64,000 nt of DNA from Ottowia sp. oral taxon 894 (GTDB lineage Bacteria; Pseudomonadota; Gammaproteobacteria; Burkholderiales; Burkholderiaceae_C), in contig NZ_CP012073.1 in NCBI RefSeq assembly GCF_001262075.1, forward strand, positions 992,001 through 1,056,000. Reading direction: 5' to 3'. The first letter of the stretch is position 1. Each line of letters starts with the position of its first letter. The translations under genes and the position numbers were made by a program. Below the pieces are notes generated by a model, which was given only the letters and a program-made list of their open reading frames with translations, did not search any database and had not been told where the DNA came from. Below are positions 36,057-45,009 of this stretch, piece by piece.

Positions 36057-38174
36057 ATGGCCCGTTCGCAGCTTGAACTGGTGCGGCATCTGGAAGCGCT
36101 GGATGCCAGCGCGCCGCGCGTGGAGCGGCATTTGTGGTTGATTGGCCTGCTGGACTGGGTGCGCGGCAGCGCCGACTGGCAAAACCCCAGCGAAGACGAG
36201 GTGCAGGCCGTGCTCACGCGCGTGCGTTCGCTGCTGGACGCGGTGGCGGTGCGCCCGCACTGGCGGCAGCGCTGGCGGCGCTGGTGGGCGGTGTTCATCA
36301 CCACCACGGATGAGACGCCGCTGCTGGCGGATTTGGGCTTTGCGCCGCGCGCGGCTTTCTTGAGCGAGCTGGCGCGCCGCCTGCGCAAGAAGCTGCTGCC
36401 GGTCACGCCCGATTCGACCAACCAGGCCGATCTGATTTACCTGCTGTTTCCGGGCGAGCTGGATGCGCGCTGGCTGCGCGCGCTGGACAAGGAAACGGCC
36501 CGCCGCATGGGCGAGCTGCTGTTTGACGAGGAGCCGCCTGGCCCCGGCAGCGCCGTGCAATACGACTACGCCGAGCGCGCGCTGCTGGACGCGCTCACCT
36601 ACGCCGTCAGCCAGATCAGCGCCATTGGCCTGTCGCCCGGCATTCGCAGCCGCATGTCGATGGAGGCGCGCCAGGCGCGGCGCTTTCATGATTTGCCCGC
36701 AATGTTCGAGGCCCTGCGCACGGCCGTGCAGACGCAGGGGCGCTTGTCGCCCGGCGCGCAGCAGGCCATTGCGGCGTTTCGTGAGCATCTGGACGCCTGC
36801 CGCGCCAGCGCCAACACGGTGTACGCGCATTTGCAGGAGCACGGCATCTCGGTGAACATCGAGTTCCAGATTCAGCAAATGCGCCAGCGCATCTTGCGCG
36901 TCAAGGGTCTGCTGCTGTGCCTGGAGACGGCCGAGCCGGTGCTGGCGGCGGCGCAAATGCTCTCGCATCTGGTGCGCGTCAGCCGCGACACGCTCAGCGT
37001 GCGTGCGCTCATTCGCAGCAACACGCAGCTGCTGGCCGCCAAGGTGACCGAGCGCAATGCCGAAAGCGGCGAGCACTACATCACGCGCAACGGCAAGGAG
37101 TACCGCCAGATGCTGCGCGCCGCAGCGGGCGGCGGCGCGGTGATGGCGCTGGCCACCTGGGGCAAGCTGTTTCTGTACACGCTGGGGCTGTCGGCCTTCT
37201 GGGGCGGTCTGGCGGCGGGCATCAACTACTCGCTGGCTTTCGTGCTGGTGATGCTGCTGCACTGGACGATTGCCACCAAGCAGCCCGCGATGACGGCGCC
37301 AGCCCTGGCCGCCAAGCTGCGCAGCCTGAACGCGCCGGGCGCCATAGACGGCTTCGTGACCGAGGTGATGTTTCTGCTGCGCTCGCAATTTGCCGCCATC
37401 GCCGGCAATCTCGTCCTGGTGGTCCCGCTGGCCTGGCTGCTGGGCCTGGCATTCGCGGCCCTGGGCGACACCCGCATGATGACGGCCGGACACGCGCGCC
37501 ACGTCATCGCCAACCACCATTTGTTTGGCCCCACGCCGCTTTTTGCCGCCATCACGGGCGTGCTGCTGTTTGCCTCCAGCGTGGTGGCCGGGTGGGTGGA
37601 AAACTGGTTTGTCTTTCACAAGCTCGATTCGGCCATTGCCTACAACCCGCGCAGCACGCGCTGGCTGGGCAAAGAACGCGCGCGGCGCTGGGGCAGCTAC
37701 TGGCGCGAACACATCTCCGGCTATGCCGCCAATATCTCGCTGGGGCTGATGCTGGGGCTGGCGCCGCCCGTGCTCCAGTTCTTCGGCATCCACTTTGAAG
37801 TGCGGCACGTCACCCTCGTGGCGGGCCAGATGGCTGCCGCCGCGCATCGGCTCGGCCCGGCCGTGCTGCACGAGAGCGCTTTCTGGTGGGCCGTGGCCGG
37901 AGCGCTGCTCACAGGGCTGATGAACGTGGCGTTCAGCTTTCATTTCGCCTTTCGCCTGGCGCTGACGGCGCACAACATCTCCAACGTGGAGCGGCACCGC
38001 ATCTACCGCGCCGTCTGGCGGCGCATGTGGCGCCACCCTCTGGGCTTCATCCTGCCGCGCAAGTCCGACGCGCGCCTGGTAGCCGAAATGGAAACAGCCG
38101 CCGCCGCTGACGGTGAAAACGCGGCCCCGGACAGCCCGGCTTCTCCCAAAGAGCCGCCAGCGCGGCAAGACTGA
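36057..38174 (+). CDS. Membrane protein annotated as site-specific recombinase (Gcr/PF10136 family)
   Basis: A 705-residue protein of the betaproteobacterial PF10136 family, named after a Neisseria protein linked to pilin recombination. The N-terminal half is soluble and helical, rich in charged residues; the C-terminal half has several hydrophobic helices (about residues 355-420, 440-475, 490-525, 560-585 and 600-640). No tyrosine- or serine-recombinase motif is visible, so the recombinase label should be treated with caution. A GGGGGAT motif lies before the ATG. The C-terminal tail is Ala/Pro-rich. It is conserved in the group but its function is uncertain. Confidence 0.8.
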   Translation: MARSQLELVRHLEALDASAPRVERHLWLIGLLDWVRGSADWQNPSEDEVQAVLTRVRSLLDAVAVRPHWRQRWRRWWAVFITTTDETPLLADLGFAPRAAFLSELARRLRKKLLPVTPDSTNQADLIYLLFPGELDARWLRALDKETARRMGELLFDEEPPGPGSAVQYDYAERALLDALTYAVSQISAIGLSPGIRSRMSMEARQARRFHDLPAMFEALRTAVQTQGRLSPGAQQAIAAFREHLDACRASANTVYAHLQEHGISVNIEFQIQQMRQRILRVKGLLLCLETAEPVLAAAQMLSHLVRVSRDTLSVRALIRSNTQLLAAKVTERNAESGEHYITRNGKEYRQMLRAAAGGGAVMALATWGKLFLYTLGLSAFWGGLAAGINYSLAFVLVMLLHWTIATKQPAMTAPALAAKLRSLNAPGAIDGFVTEVMFLLRSQFAAIAGNLVLVVPLAWLLGLAFAALGDTRMMTAGHARHVIANHHLFGPTPLFAAITGVLLFASSVVAGWVENWFVFHKLDSAIAYNPRSTRWLGKERARRWGSYWREHISGYAANISLGLMLGLAPPVLQFFGIHFEVRHVTLVAGQMAAAAHRLGPAVLHESAFWWAVAGALLTGLMNVAFSFHFAFRLALTAHNISNVERHRIYRAVWRRMWRHPLGFILPRKSDARLVAEMETAAAADGENAAPDSPASPKEPPARQD

Positions 38175-38270
38175 AAGCCGTGATTTGCGCGGCGCGCGGA
38201 TTTGCGTTCAGCAGATGGGTTCCGTATCAATGGCCGGTTATCTTTTTGTATTTTCATTTGGAGTTTTGGA

Positions 38271-39650
38271 ATGAATCCAGTCGTTTTTGCCGTGTGCCTG
38301 ATGCTGGCGCTGTCGCTGGCGCGCGTGCATGTGGTTTTCAGCCTGATCATCAGCGCCTTTGCGGGCGGGCTGATGGCGGATATTCCGGCCGCCACCATTT
38401 TGGCCGCCTTGCCGCCCGATGCCGTTGCGGGCGTGACTGAACCGGGCTTGGTGCTGAAATTGAAGTATCTGGTCAAGGTTTTTGAGGAAGGCATTACGGC
38501 GGGCACCACCACGGCGCTGTCTTACGCGGTATTGGGCGCTTTTGCCGTGGCCATTTCCTATTCGGGGCTGTCGCAGGCCATGGCCAATGTCATTGTCAGG
38601 CGCGCCACGCAAGGCAGCGGCCATTATGTGAAATGGCTGCTGATAGCGGCGCTTTTGCTGATGAGCATCATGAGCCAAAACCTCATCCCCATCCACATCG
38701 CCTTCATTCCGCTGGTGGTGCCGCCGCTGCTGGTGGTGATGAACCGCCTTCAGCTGGACCGCCGCATGCTCGCCTGCGTGATCACCTTCGGGCTGGTTTG
38801 CACCTACATGTTCGTGCCTTATGGTTTTGGCGACATTTTCCTGAACAAAATCCTGCTCGGCAATATCAGCAAATTCGGCATGGATGTATCCGGCGTCAAT
38901 ATCTACCACGCCATGTTCATTCCTGCGCTGGGCATGCTGGCGGGGCTGGCGGCGGCCATTTTCTTCAGCTACCGCAAGCCGCGCCATTATCAGGATTTGC
39001 CGGTTGAAGGGGCGGCGGAGCAGGTGGCGGTCAAACGGGAAAATATTATTGTCGCGGTGATTGCCGTGAGCATTGCCTTTCTGGCGCAGAAATATACCGG
39101 CTCATTGATTCTTGCGGGCCTGCTGGGTTTTGCCATTTTCATGGTTTCGCGCGTGATTCACTGGCAGCAGGCCGATACGGTTTTCAATAGCGGCATTCGC
39201 ATGATGAGCATGGTCGCTTTCATCATGATTGCCGCCAATGGTTTTGCCGCCGTGATGAATGCCACGGGCGGCATCGAGCCGCTGGTGCGTGACAGCGTGG
39301 CTTTTTTCGGCAACAGCAAGGCGCTGGTTTCGCTGGCCATGCTGCTGGTGGGGCTGCTGGTGACGATGGGCATTGGCAGCTCGTTTTCCACGCTGCCGAT
39401 CATTGCCGCCATTTACGTGCCGATTTGCGTGCACATGGGGTTTTCTCCGCTGGCCACGGTGGCCATCATCGGCACGGCCGGGGCGCTGGGCGATGCCGGC
39501 TCGCCCGCGTCGGACTCCACCCTCGGCCCGACAATGGGCTTCAATGCCGACGGCCAGCACAACCACGTCAAAGACAGCGTCATTCCCACTTTCATTCACT
39601 ACAACATTCCGCTGCTGCTGGCGGGCTGGGTTGCGGCGCTGGTGCTGTAA
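38271..39650 (+). CDS. NhaC/YuiF-type Na+/H+ antiporter family permease
   Basis: A 459-residue polytopic inner-membrane transporter. Starting at the ATG at 38,271 (TTGGAG ribosome-binding site) there are about 11-12 hydrophobic helices. Family-like segments are EEGITAGTTTALSYAVLGAFAVAI, SQNLIPIHIAFIPLVVPPLL, and GIGSSFSTLPIIAAIYVPIC followed by GALGDAGSPASDSTLGPT. The last motif, with conserved Gly, Asp and Ser, is a mark of the NhaC/ArsB-like group. The substrate may be Na+/H+ or an amino acid, as suggested for YuiF homologues. Part of the gene is less GC-rich than average. Confidence 0.85.
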   Translation: MNPVVFAVCLMLALSLARVHVVFSLIISAFAGGLMADIPAATILAALPPDAVAGVTEPGLVLKLKYLVKVFEEGITAGTTTALSYAVLGAFAVAISYSGLSQAMANVIVRRATQGSGHYVKWLLIAALLLMSIMSQNLIPIHIAFIPLVVPPLLVVMNRLQLDRRMLACVITFGLVCTYMFVPYGFGDIFLNKILLGNISKFGMDVSGVNIYHAMFIPALGMLAGLAAAIFFSYRKPRHYQDLPVEGAAEQVAVKRENIIVAVIAVSIAFLAQKYTGSLILAGLLGFAIFMVSRVIHWQQADTVFNSGIRMMSMVAFIMIAANGFAAVMNATGGIEPLVRDSVAFFGNSKALVSLAMLLVGLLVTMGIGSSFSTLPIIAAIYVPICVHMGFSPLATVAIIGTAGALGDAGSPASDSTLGPTMGFNADGQHNHVKDSVIPTFIHYNIPLLLAGWVAALVL

Positions 39651-39778
39651 GCGCCCGCCTGCGGCCAGGCGGCGCAAGAGGGTCGCGCGGGCCGCTGCCT
39701 GCCGGGGTTCTAAACTCGGGCGCGATTTTTTCCCCGCCCTTTTCTTCTTTTCCCCTTTTTTCTGGAAAGACCTGACAC

Positions 39779-40705
39779 ATGAAGACTTCCTGGTTCTCCC
39801 GCGCCGCCGCCGTGGCGCTGGTGGCGGCGGCCAGCCTGCTGGCCGCTTGCGGCTCCGGCTCCACCGTGCAGCAGCTCACGCCCACGCGTTTCATGGCCGT
39901 GGGCGACGGCATGATTGATCTGGGCCACGACGGCAAGCGCTACACCATCAACGACGGCTCCATGCTGTGGACGCAGCAGCTGGCCTCCCATTTCGGCCTG
40001 ACCCTGGCTGACAGCTCCACGGGCGGCCTGAGCTACGCGCGCGGCAATGCCCGCATCATCGCCGCCGATCCCACGGGCGGCGGCGCGCCCAGCCTGTCCG
40101 CGCAGGTGGACGCGCTGCTGGCCAGGCTGAACAACAAGTTTGAAGACAGCGACGTGATCATCCTCTCCGGCGGCCACACCGACATCGTGACCGCCGTGAA
40201 CGAAACCGGCATTTCCGCCACGACCACGGCCACGGTCAAGGCCGCCGGCACGGCGCTGGGCGATCTGGCCAAGCGCCTGTCCGAGGCGGGGGCCAAGCAC
40301 GTGGTGGTTTCGGGCGTGTACAACCTGGGCCTGTCGCCCTGGGCGCGCGCCCAGGGCGAAGCCAAGGCCAACGCCATCCGCGATCTGTCCGTGGCTTTCA
40401 ACGACGCCATGCTGCTGTCGCTGGCGGACACGAAATGGGGCCGCACCGTCCTGGCCATCAACCCCGGCCTGTTCTACAACCTGATTGCGAACGAAACGAA
40501 GGATCCGCTTTTCGCCAACGCGAAAGACCCCGTGTGCACCACGCCCGATGCCACCACCTGCACCAACAACACGCTGGTCAGCGGCGCCAAGGTGGAGCAG
40601 TACCTGTTTGCCGACAAGCTGTATTTCACCCCCCTGGCCAACCGCCTGTACGGCAGCAGCAGCTACGGCAACAACGCCTATTCGAGCCTGCGCGACCACT
40701 GGTGA
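39779..40705 (+). CDS. SGNH-hydrolase-like lipoprotein with degenerate catalytic motifs
   Basis: A 308-residue lipoprotein (lipobox LLAAC, Cys about 24). The fold follows the GDSL/SGNH esterases: block I is FMAVGDGMIDLG, block III ILSGGHTDIV, and block V ADKLYFTPLANRLYG. In active relatives block I is GDS and block V carries the catalytic His (DxLHLTP-like). Here the nucleophile Ser is Gly and the His is replaced by Tyr/Phe, so hydrolase activity is doubtful. Two Cys close together (VCTTPDATTC) probably form a disulfide. It may be a binding protein or a pseudoenzyme. Confidence 0.75.
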   Translation: MKTSWFSRAAAVALVAAASLLAACGSGSTVQQLTPTRFMAVGDGMIDLGHDGKRYTINDGSMLWTQQLASHFGLTLADSSTGGLSYARGNARIIAADPTGGGAPSLSAQVDALLARLNNKFEDSDVIILSGGHTDIVTAVNETGISATTTATVKAAGTALGDLAKRLSEAGAKHVVVSGVYNLGLSPWARAQGEAKANAIRDLSVAFNDAMLLSLADTKWGRTVLAINPGLFYNLIANETKDPLFANAKDPVCTTPDATTCTNNTLVSGAKVEQYLFADKLYFTPLANRLYGSSSYGNNAYSSLRDHW

Positions 40706-40752
40706 GCGCCTGAGCGCTGGCGGGCGGCGCCCCAGGCAAAGCAGCGTTTTTC

Positions 40753-40836
40753 GCTATTGGATCAATAGCGTGTGCTCCTGGTGGAAACTGCGCAAAGCGC
40801 CTTTTTGATGCCCTGAATTTGCTCCTGTCAATGAAG
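40753..40836 (-). repeat. Interspersed repeat A, copy 13
   Basis: On the minus strand: GACAGGAGCAAATTCAGGGC, then TTTGCGCAGTTTCCACCAGG, AGCACACGCTATTGATCC and AATAGCGAAA. It lies between the SGNH-like gene and trpD. Confidence 0.88.
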
Positions 40837-40862
40837 CAATCCAGCCTTCAGGCAAGGCGCAG

Positions 40863-40899
40863 GGCCGCCTGACGCGAAGGGGCGACAGGCGGCCTTTTT
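40863..40899 (+). terminator. Intrinsic terminator between the SGNH-like gene and trpD
   Basis: GGCCGCCTG (40,863-40,871) and CAGGCGGCC (40,886-40,894) form a perfect stem, followed by T5. It lies 77 bp upstream of the trpD start and 158 bp after the SGNH-like stop, so it could end the upstream transcript or act as a trpDC leader terminator. No Trp-rich leader peptide with a plausible start was found. Confidence 0.85.
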
Positions 40900-40975
40900 C
40901 ATTGGCCTGCCCGCCTCCGCCTCCTTGAGTTTCCGAATCCCTGAATTCCCGAGTTCTCCCCGAAAGACCTGAAAC

Positions 40976-42001
40976 ATGCCGATCACCCCGCAAGAGGCGC
41001 TGCTGCGCGCCATTGAGCACCGCGAAATCTTTCAGGACGAAATGCTGCACCTGATGCGGCTGATCATGCGCGGCGAGATTTCGCCGCTGATGGTGGCGGC
41101 CATCACCGCCGCGCTGCGCGTGAAAAAGGAAACTGTGGGCGAAATCACCGCCGCCGCGCAAGTCATGCGCGAATTCGCCACGCCCGTGCCCATTGCCGAC
41201 AAAACGCATTTGGTCGATGTGGTAGGCACCGGCGGCGACGGCGCGCGCACCTTCAACATCAGCACCTGCGCCATGTTCGTGGCCGCCGCCGCCGGCGCGC
41301 GCGTGGCCAAACACGGCGGGCGCAGCGTCTCCAGCCAGTCGGGCAGCGCCGATGCCGTGGAGGCGCTGGGCATCCAGCTGAACCTCACGCCGCAGCAAAT
41401 CGCCCAATGCGTGGCCGAAACCGGCGTGGGCTTCATGTTCGCGCCCAACCACCACCCGGCCATGAAAAACGTGGCCGCCATCCGCAAGGAAATGGGCGTG
41501 AGAACCCTGTTCAACCTGCTCGGCCCCCTGACCAACCCGGCTGACGCGCCCAACATCCTCATGGGCGTGTTCCACCCGGATCTGGTCGGCATCCAGGCGC
41601 GCGTGCTGCAAGCCCTGGGCGCGCGGCACGCCCTCGTGGTGCACGGGCTGGACGGCATGGACGAAATCAGCCTGGGCGCGCCCACCCTCGTGGCCGAGCT
41701 GCAAAACGGCCAAATCCGCGAATACGAAATCCGCCCCGAAGACTTCGGCCTCGACACCCAGCCGCCGCAAGGCATCCGCGTGGCCACGCCCGCCGAATCG
41801 GTCGCCATCGTGCGCGCCGTGCTCGCAGGCCAGCCGGGCCAGGCGCAAGACATCGTGGCCCTGAACGCGGGCGGCGCGCTCTACGTCGCCGGCGTGGCCG
41901 CCAGCCTGGCCGAAGGCGTGCAGCAGGCGCGCGCCGCCATTGCCAGCGGCGCGGCGCAAGCCAAGCTGGAGCAGGTGCAAGCCTTCAGCCGCGCTGCCTG
42001 A
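40976..42001 (+). CDS. trpD: Anthranilate phosphoribosyltransferase
   Basis: Second step of tryptophan synthesis, joining anthranilate and PRPP. The 341-residue product has the PRPP loop [17 protein letters not shown] near residue 83, [21 protein letters not shown], and [30 protein letters not shown]. The upstream trpE-trpG pair usual for this operon in related bacteria is absent; an unrelated gene, repeat A and a terminator lie there instead. It continues into a small membrane-protein gene and trpC. Confidence 0.96.
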   Translation: MPITPQEALLRAIEHREIFQDEMLHLMRLIMRGEISPLMVAAITAALRVKKETVGEITAAAQVMREFATPVPIADKTHLVDVVGTGGDGARTFNISTCAMFVAAAAGARVAKHGGRSVSSQSGSADAVEALGIQLNLTPQQIAQCVAETGVGFMFAPNHHPAMKNVAAIRKEMGVRTLFNLLGPLTNPADAPNILMGVFHPDLVGIQARVLQALGARHALVVHGLDGMDEISLGAPTLVAELQNGQIREYEIRPEDFGLDTQPPQGIRVATPAESVAIVRAVLAGQPGQAQDIVALNAGGALYVAGVAASLAEGVQQARAAIASGAAQAKLEQVQAFSRAA

Positions 42002-42062
42002 AGCCGCACGAAACACGCAAGGCCACCCCGGCAGCCCACACGCAAGAAAAGGAGCGCGCCCC

Positions 42063-42368
42063 ATGTTCCACCACGACATGCCCACCACGGCGGAGCTGTT
42101 CAAAATCTTCGGCACCCTCGCCATCGTCATCGTCATCGCCGCTTTGATGACCTACTTCATGCTCATCAAAACCATCCGCAACCTGCGGCGCGGCATTCAT
42201 GAAGAAAGCGGCGAGACGGGCAGCAAGACAGAAAGCGCGGCAGGCGGCGCGCCCGGAAATGCGCCAAACAGCGCGCCAAACAGCGCACAGAACGACACGC
42301 CCAACAGCACACCAGGCGGCGCGCCCGCTGCCGCACAAAGCGCCGCTGAAACCGCCCGCCAGCCATGA
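42063..42368 (+). CDS. Small single-pass membrane protein between trpD and trpC
   Basis: A 101-residue product. Residues 1-15 are short and polar ([15 protein letters not shown]), about 16-38 form a hydrophobic helix ([20 protein letters not shown]), and the rest is a low-complexity Ala/Pro/Asn/Ser tail with imperfect [13 protein letters not shown] repeats. No family is recognised. The ATG follows an AAAAGGAGCG ribosome-binding site, and the stop overlaps the trpC start by 4 bp (ATGA), so it is translated within the trpDC operon. A role in tryptophan synthesis is not expected. Confidence 0.75.
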   Translation: MFHHDMPTTAELFKIFGTLAIVIVIAALMTYFMLIKTIRNLRRGIHEESGETGSKTESAAGGAPGNAPNSAPNSAQNDTPNSTPGGAPAAAQSAAETARQP

Positions 42369-43168
42369 ACGACATCCTGCAAAAAATCATCGCCGTCAAG
42401 CGCGAGGAAATCGCCGCCGGCCAGAAAAAAATTCCCCTGCCCGCCATGCGCGCCGACGCCGAAAGCCGCGTGCTCACGCGCGACTTCACCGCCGCCATGC
42501 GCGCCAAAGTGGCCGCCGGGCAGGCCGCCGTCATCGCCGAAGTCAAGAAAGCCAGCCCCAGCAAGGGCGTCATCCGCGCCGACTTCGCGCCCGCCGACAT
42601 CGCCCAAAGCTATGCCCAGGGCGACGGCGCTACCCGCGCCGCCTGCCTTTCCGTGCTCACCGACCGGCAGTTCTTCCAGGGCTGCCCCGACTACCTCAAG
42701 CAAGCGCGCGCCAGCTGCGGCCTGCCCGTGCTGCGCAAAGACTTCATCATCGATCCCTGGCAGGTTTACGAAGCCCGCGCAATGGGCGCCGACGCCATCT
42801 TGCTCATCGCCGCCTGCCTGCAAGACGCGCAAATGGCCGAGCTGGAAGCCCTGGCCCACAGCCTGGACATGGCCGTGCTGGCCGAAGTGCACGACGCCGC
42901 CGAGCTGGAGCGCGCGCTGCGCCTGAAAACCCCGCTCATCGGCATCAACAACCGCAACTTGCGCACCTTCGCCACCACGCTGCAAACCACGCTCGATCTG
43001 CTGCCCGCCCTGCCTGCCGGCCGCCTGCCCGTGGCTGAAAGCGGCATCGCCACCCGCGCTGACGTGCAGCGCCTGCGCCAGGCAGGCGTGCACGCCTTCC
43101 TCGTGGGCGAAACCTTCATGCGCGCCAGCGAGCCAGGCCGCGCGCTGGCCGAGCTGTTTGGCGGCTGA
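42365..43168 (+). CDS. trpC: Indole-3-glycerol-phosphate synthase
   Basis: Converts CdRP to indole-3-glycerol phosphate in tryptophan synthesis. The 267-residue monofunctional TIM barrel begins [16 protein letters not shown] and has [70 protein letters not shown] and [12 protein letters not shown]. It is translationally coupled to the upstream small ORF. Repeat A copy 14 begins 4 bp after the stop, which probably marks the end of the operon. Confidence 0.96.
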   Translation: MNDILQKIIAVKREEIAAGQKKIPLPAMRADAESRVLTRDFTAAMRAKVAAGQAAVIAEVKKASPSKGVIRADFAPADIAQSYAQGDGATRAACLSVLTDRQFFQGCPDYLKQARASCGLPVLRKDFIIDPWQVYEARAMGADAILLIAACLQDAQMAELEALAHSLDMAVLAEVHDAAELERALRLKTPLIGINNRNLRTFATTLQTTLDLLPALPAGRLPVAESGIATRADVQRLRQAGVHAFLVGETFMRASEPGRALAELFGG

Positions 43169-43171
43169 AGA

Positions 43172-43262
43172 GCAAAAAAGAGGAGCGAAATTCAGGGGCC
43201 TGAAAATGGCATCTGCGCTTATTCATCCAGGAGGTATTGCTATGGAACAAGGAGCAGAAATA
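43172..43262 (+). repeat. Interspersed repeat A, copy 14
   Basis: Starts AAAAGAGGAGCGAAATTCAGG, has TCTGCGCTTATTCATCCAGG, then AGGTATTGCTATGGAACA and ends AGGAGCAGAAAT. The core TTCCACTAGGAC is diverged to TTCATCCAGGAG. Confidence 0.82.
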
Positions 43263-43330
43263 GCGCCTGCCTTCCCGCCCCGGCATGCGCCGGAGCGCCG
43301 CGCTTTTCAGCCGCCAGAAGGAGTCCATCC

Positions 43331-43762
43331 ATGACCGATGCCGAATTCATCTACGCCCGCTGGCACGAAGCCGCCCGCAGCCGCGACGTGCCCGCGCTGC
43401 TGGCGCTCTACGCCGAAGACGCCGAGCTGGAGTCGCCCCTTGTGCCCGTCATCCTGAACCGCGCCAGCGGCGTGCTGCGCGGGCACGCGCAAATCCGTGA
43501 ATTCCTCGAAGAAGGCACGCGCCGCCGCCCCAACGAACTCGTGCGCTGGCACCGCGACGGGCGTTTTCTGAGCGCAGGCGGCCTGCTCGTGTGGGAATAC
43601 CCCCGCGCCACGCCGCAGGGCGAGCAAATCGACATTCTCGAATTCATGGAGCTGCAAGGCCGCCTCATCCAGCGCCACCGCATCTACTGGGGCTGGTTTG
43701 GCACGCAAACGCTCATTGCCTCGGCGCTGCGCAAGCAGGCCCAGGCTCCGTCTGAACACTGA
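43331..43762 (+). CDS. SnoaL/NTF2-like protein
   Basis: A 143-residue single-domain protein. The N-terminal ARWHEAARSRDVPALLALYAEDAELESPL is the typical SnoaL-like start, followed by GVLRGHAQIREFLEEGTRR and a C-terminal EFMELQGRLIQRHRIYWGWFG. Such proteins bind or turn over small molecules. The AGAAGGAG before the ATG is a good ribosome-binding site. It may be the first gene of a run with tsaB, rimI and udg (gap 21 bp). Function unknown. Confidence 0.85.
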   Translation: MTDAEFIYARWHEAARSRDVPALLALYAEDAELESPLVPVILNRASGVLRGHAQIREFLEEGTRRRPNELVRWHRDGRFLSAGGLLVWEYPRATPQGEQIDILEFMELQGRLIQRHRIYWGWFGTQTLIASALRKQAQAPSEH

Positions 43763-43783
43763 AACCCAAGACGCGCCCGCGCC

Positions 43784-44536
43784 ATGAATCTTCTGGCCTT
43801 TGACACCAGCACCGAAACGCTCTCCATCGCCGTGCAGCGCGGCCCGCAGGTGTTCGCGCACGAGGCGGCCGGCGGCGCGCAAGCCTCCGCCACGCTCATT
43901 GAGCAGGCGCTGGCGCTGCTGGAGCAGGCGCAGCTGGCCGTGGCCGGCCTGCACGCCATCGCCTTCGGGCGCGGCCCCGGCGCTTTCACCGGCCTGCGCA
44001 CCGCCTGCGCCGTGGCCCAGGGGCTGGCCTGGGGCGCGGGCGTGCCCGTGCTGCCCATCGACACCCTGCTGGCCGTGGCCGAAAACGCCCGCCAGCGCCA
44101 CGGCCTCACGCGCGCGCTTGCCTGGCTGGACGCCCGCATGGGCGAGGTTTATGCCGCCCCTTTCATCTGGCAGGCAGATGCCTGGCGCGCCCTGGACGCC
44201 GCGCGCGTGTGCGCGCCCGAGGAGCTGGCCCTGCCCGCTGGTGAGTCCGCCGCTGGCTGGGCCTTGGCGGGCAACGCCGCCAGCGCCTGCGGCAGCCGCC
44301 TGCCGCCCGCGCTGGACAGCCTGCCCCGCCTGCCCGCCCAGCCCGCTGCCACGGCCTTGCTCGCGCTGGCCGCGCCCATGCTGGCCGCCGGGCAGGGCCT
44401 GCCCGCCGAGCAGGCGCTGCCCCTGTACATCCGCGACAAAGTGGCGCAAACCACCGCCGAGCGGCTGGCCGCCCGCGCGGCGGAAGCAGCGAAGCAGAAG
44501 CGGGCGGAGCAAGGCCGGACGGAGGGCCGCGCGTGA
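43784..44536 (+). CDS. tsaB: tRNA threonylcarbamoyladenosine synthesis protein TsaB
   Basis: Partner of TsaD and TsaE in making t6A37 in ANN-decoding tRNAs. The 250-residue product starts [17 protein letters not shown] and has [26 protein letters not shown] and [13 protein letters not shown], the usual TsaB landmarks. The C-terminal tail is Arg/Ala-rich. Its stop overlaps the GTG start of rimI by 4 bp (GTGA), a common tsaB-rimI arrangement. Confidence 0.93.
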   Translation: MNLLAFDTSTETLSIAVQRGPQVFAHEAAGGAQASATLIEQALALLEQAQLAVAGLHAIAFGRGPGAFTGLRTACAVAQGLAWGAGVPVLPIDTLLAVAENARQRHGLTRALAWLDARMGEVYAAPFIWQADAWRALDAARVCAPEELALPAGESAAGWALAGNAASACGSRLPPALDSLPRLPAQPAATALLALAAPMLAAGQGLPAEQALPLYIRDKVAQTTAERLAARAAEAAKQKRAEQGRTEGRA

Positions 44537-44988
44537 CAGCCCCCGCGCCGCGTCTGCAGGCCCTGACGGCGTCGCATCTGGACGCCGTGCTGGCCATTGA
44601 GCAAGCCGCGCAGGCCCATCCGTGGACGCGCGGGCACTTTGCCAGCGCGCTGGCCGCAGGCAACTGCCTGCTGGGCCTGATGGCCGGAGAGCGGCTGCTG
44701 GGCTACCTTGTGGCCATGCCCGGCGTGCAGGAAGCGCACTTGCTCAACCTGGCCGTGGCGCCCGAAAGCCAGGGCCAGGGCCTGGCCGGCGTGCTGCTGC
44801 GGGCGCTTGCGCTCTGGGCGCGCGGGCAGGGCGCGGCGTGCGTCTGGCTGGAAGCGCGCGCCAGCAACGAGCGCGCCTTGCGCGCGTACCGCCGATGCGG
44901 CTTCGCGCAAGCGGGCCTGCGGCGCGGCTACTACCCGGGCGCCAACAATCAGCGCGAAGACGCCATCGTCATGCGCCTGGATCTCTGA
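44533..44988 (+). CDS. rimI: Ribosomal-protein-alanine N-acetyltransferase RimI
   Basis: GNAT-fold enzyme that acetylates the N-terminus of ribosomal protein S18. The 151-residue product starts at a GTG that overlaps the tsaB stop. GNAT motifs are PWTRGHFASAL, LLNLAVAPESQGQGLAGVLL (acetyl-CoA loop, QGQGLA) and ARASNERALRAYRRCGF followed by RRGYYP. Its coupling to tsaB and udg supports the RimI assignment over other acetyltransferases. Confidence 0.92.
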   Translation: MTAPAPRLQALTASHLDAVLAIEQAAQAHPWTRGHFASALAAGNCLLGLMAGERLLGYLVAMPGVQEAHLLNLAVAPESQGQGLAGVLLRALALWARGQGAACVWLEARASNERALRAYRRCGFAQAGLRRGYYPGANNQREDAIVMRLDL

Positions 44989-45009
44989 CCCTGCCCCAAA
45001 GCCGCCGAA

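Noticed and set aside
36057-38174. A functional DNA recombinase at this locus.
   Set aside because: Despite the family name, no tyrosine or serine recombinase catalytic motif is visible and half of the protein is membrane helices.
40763-40808. Possible Trp leader peptide (GTG start, product VCSWWKLRKAPF) ahead of trpD, with a terminator downstream.
   Set aside because: The Trp-Trp codons arise from the antisense of the repeat A core (CACCAGGAG), there is no ribosome-binding site, and no convincing antiterminator pairing was found. The chance origin is more likely than in the aroG case.
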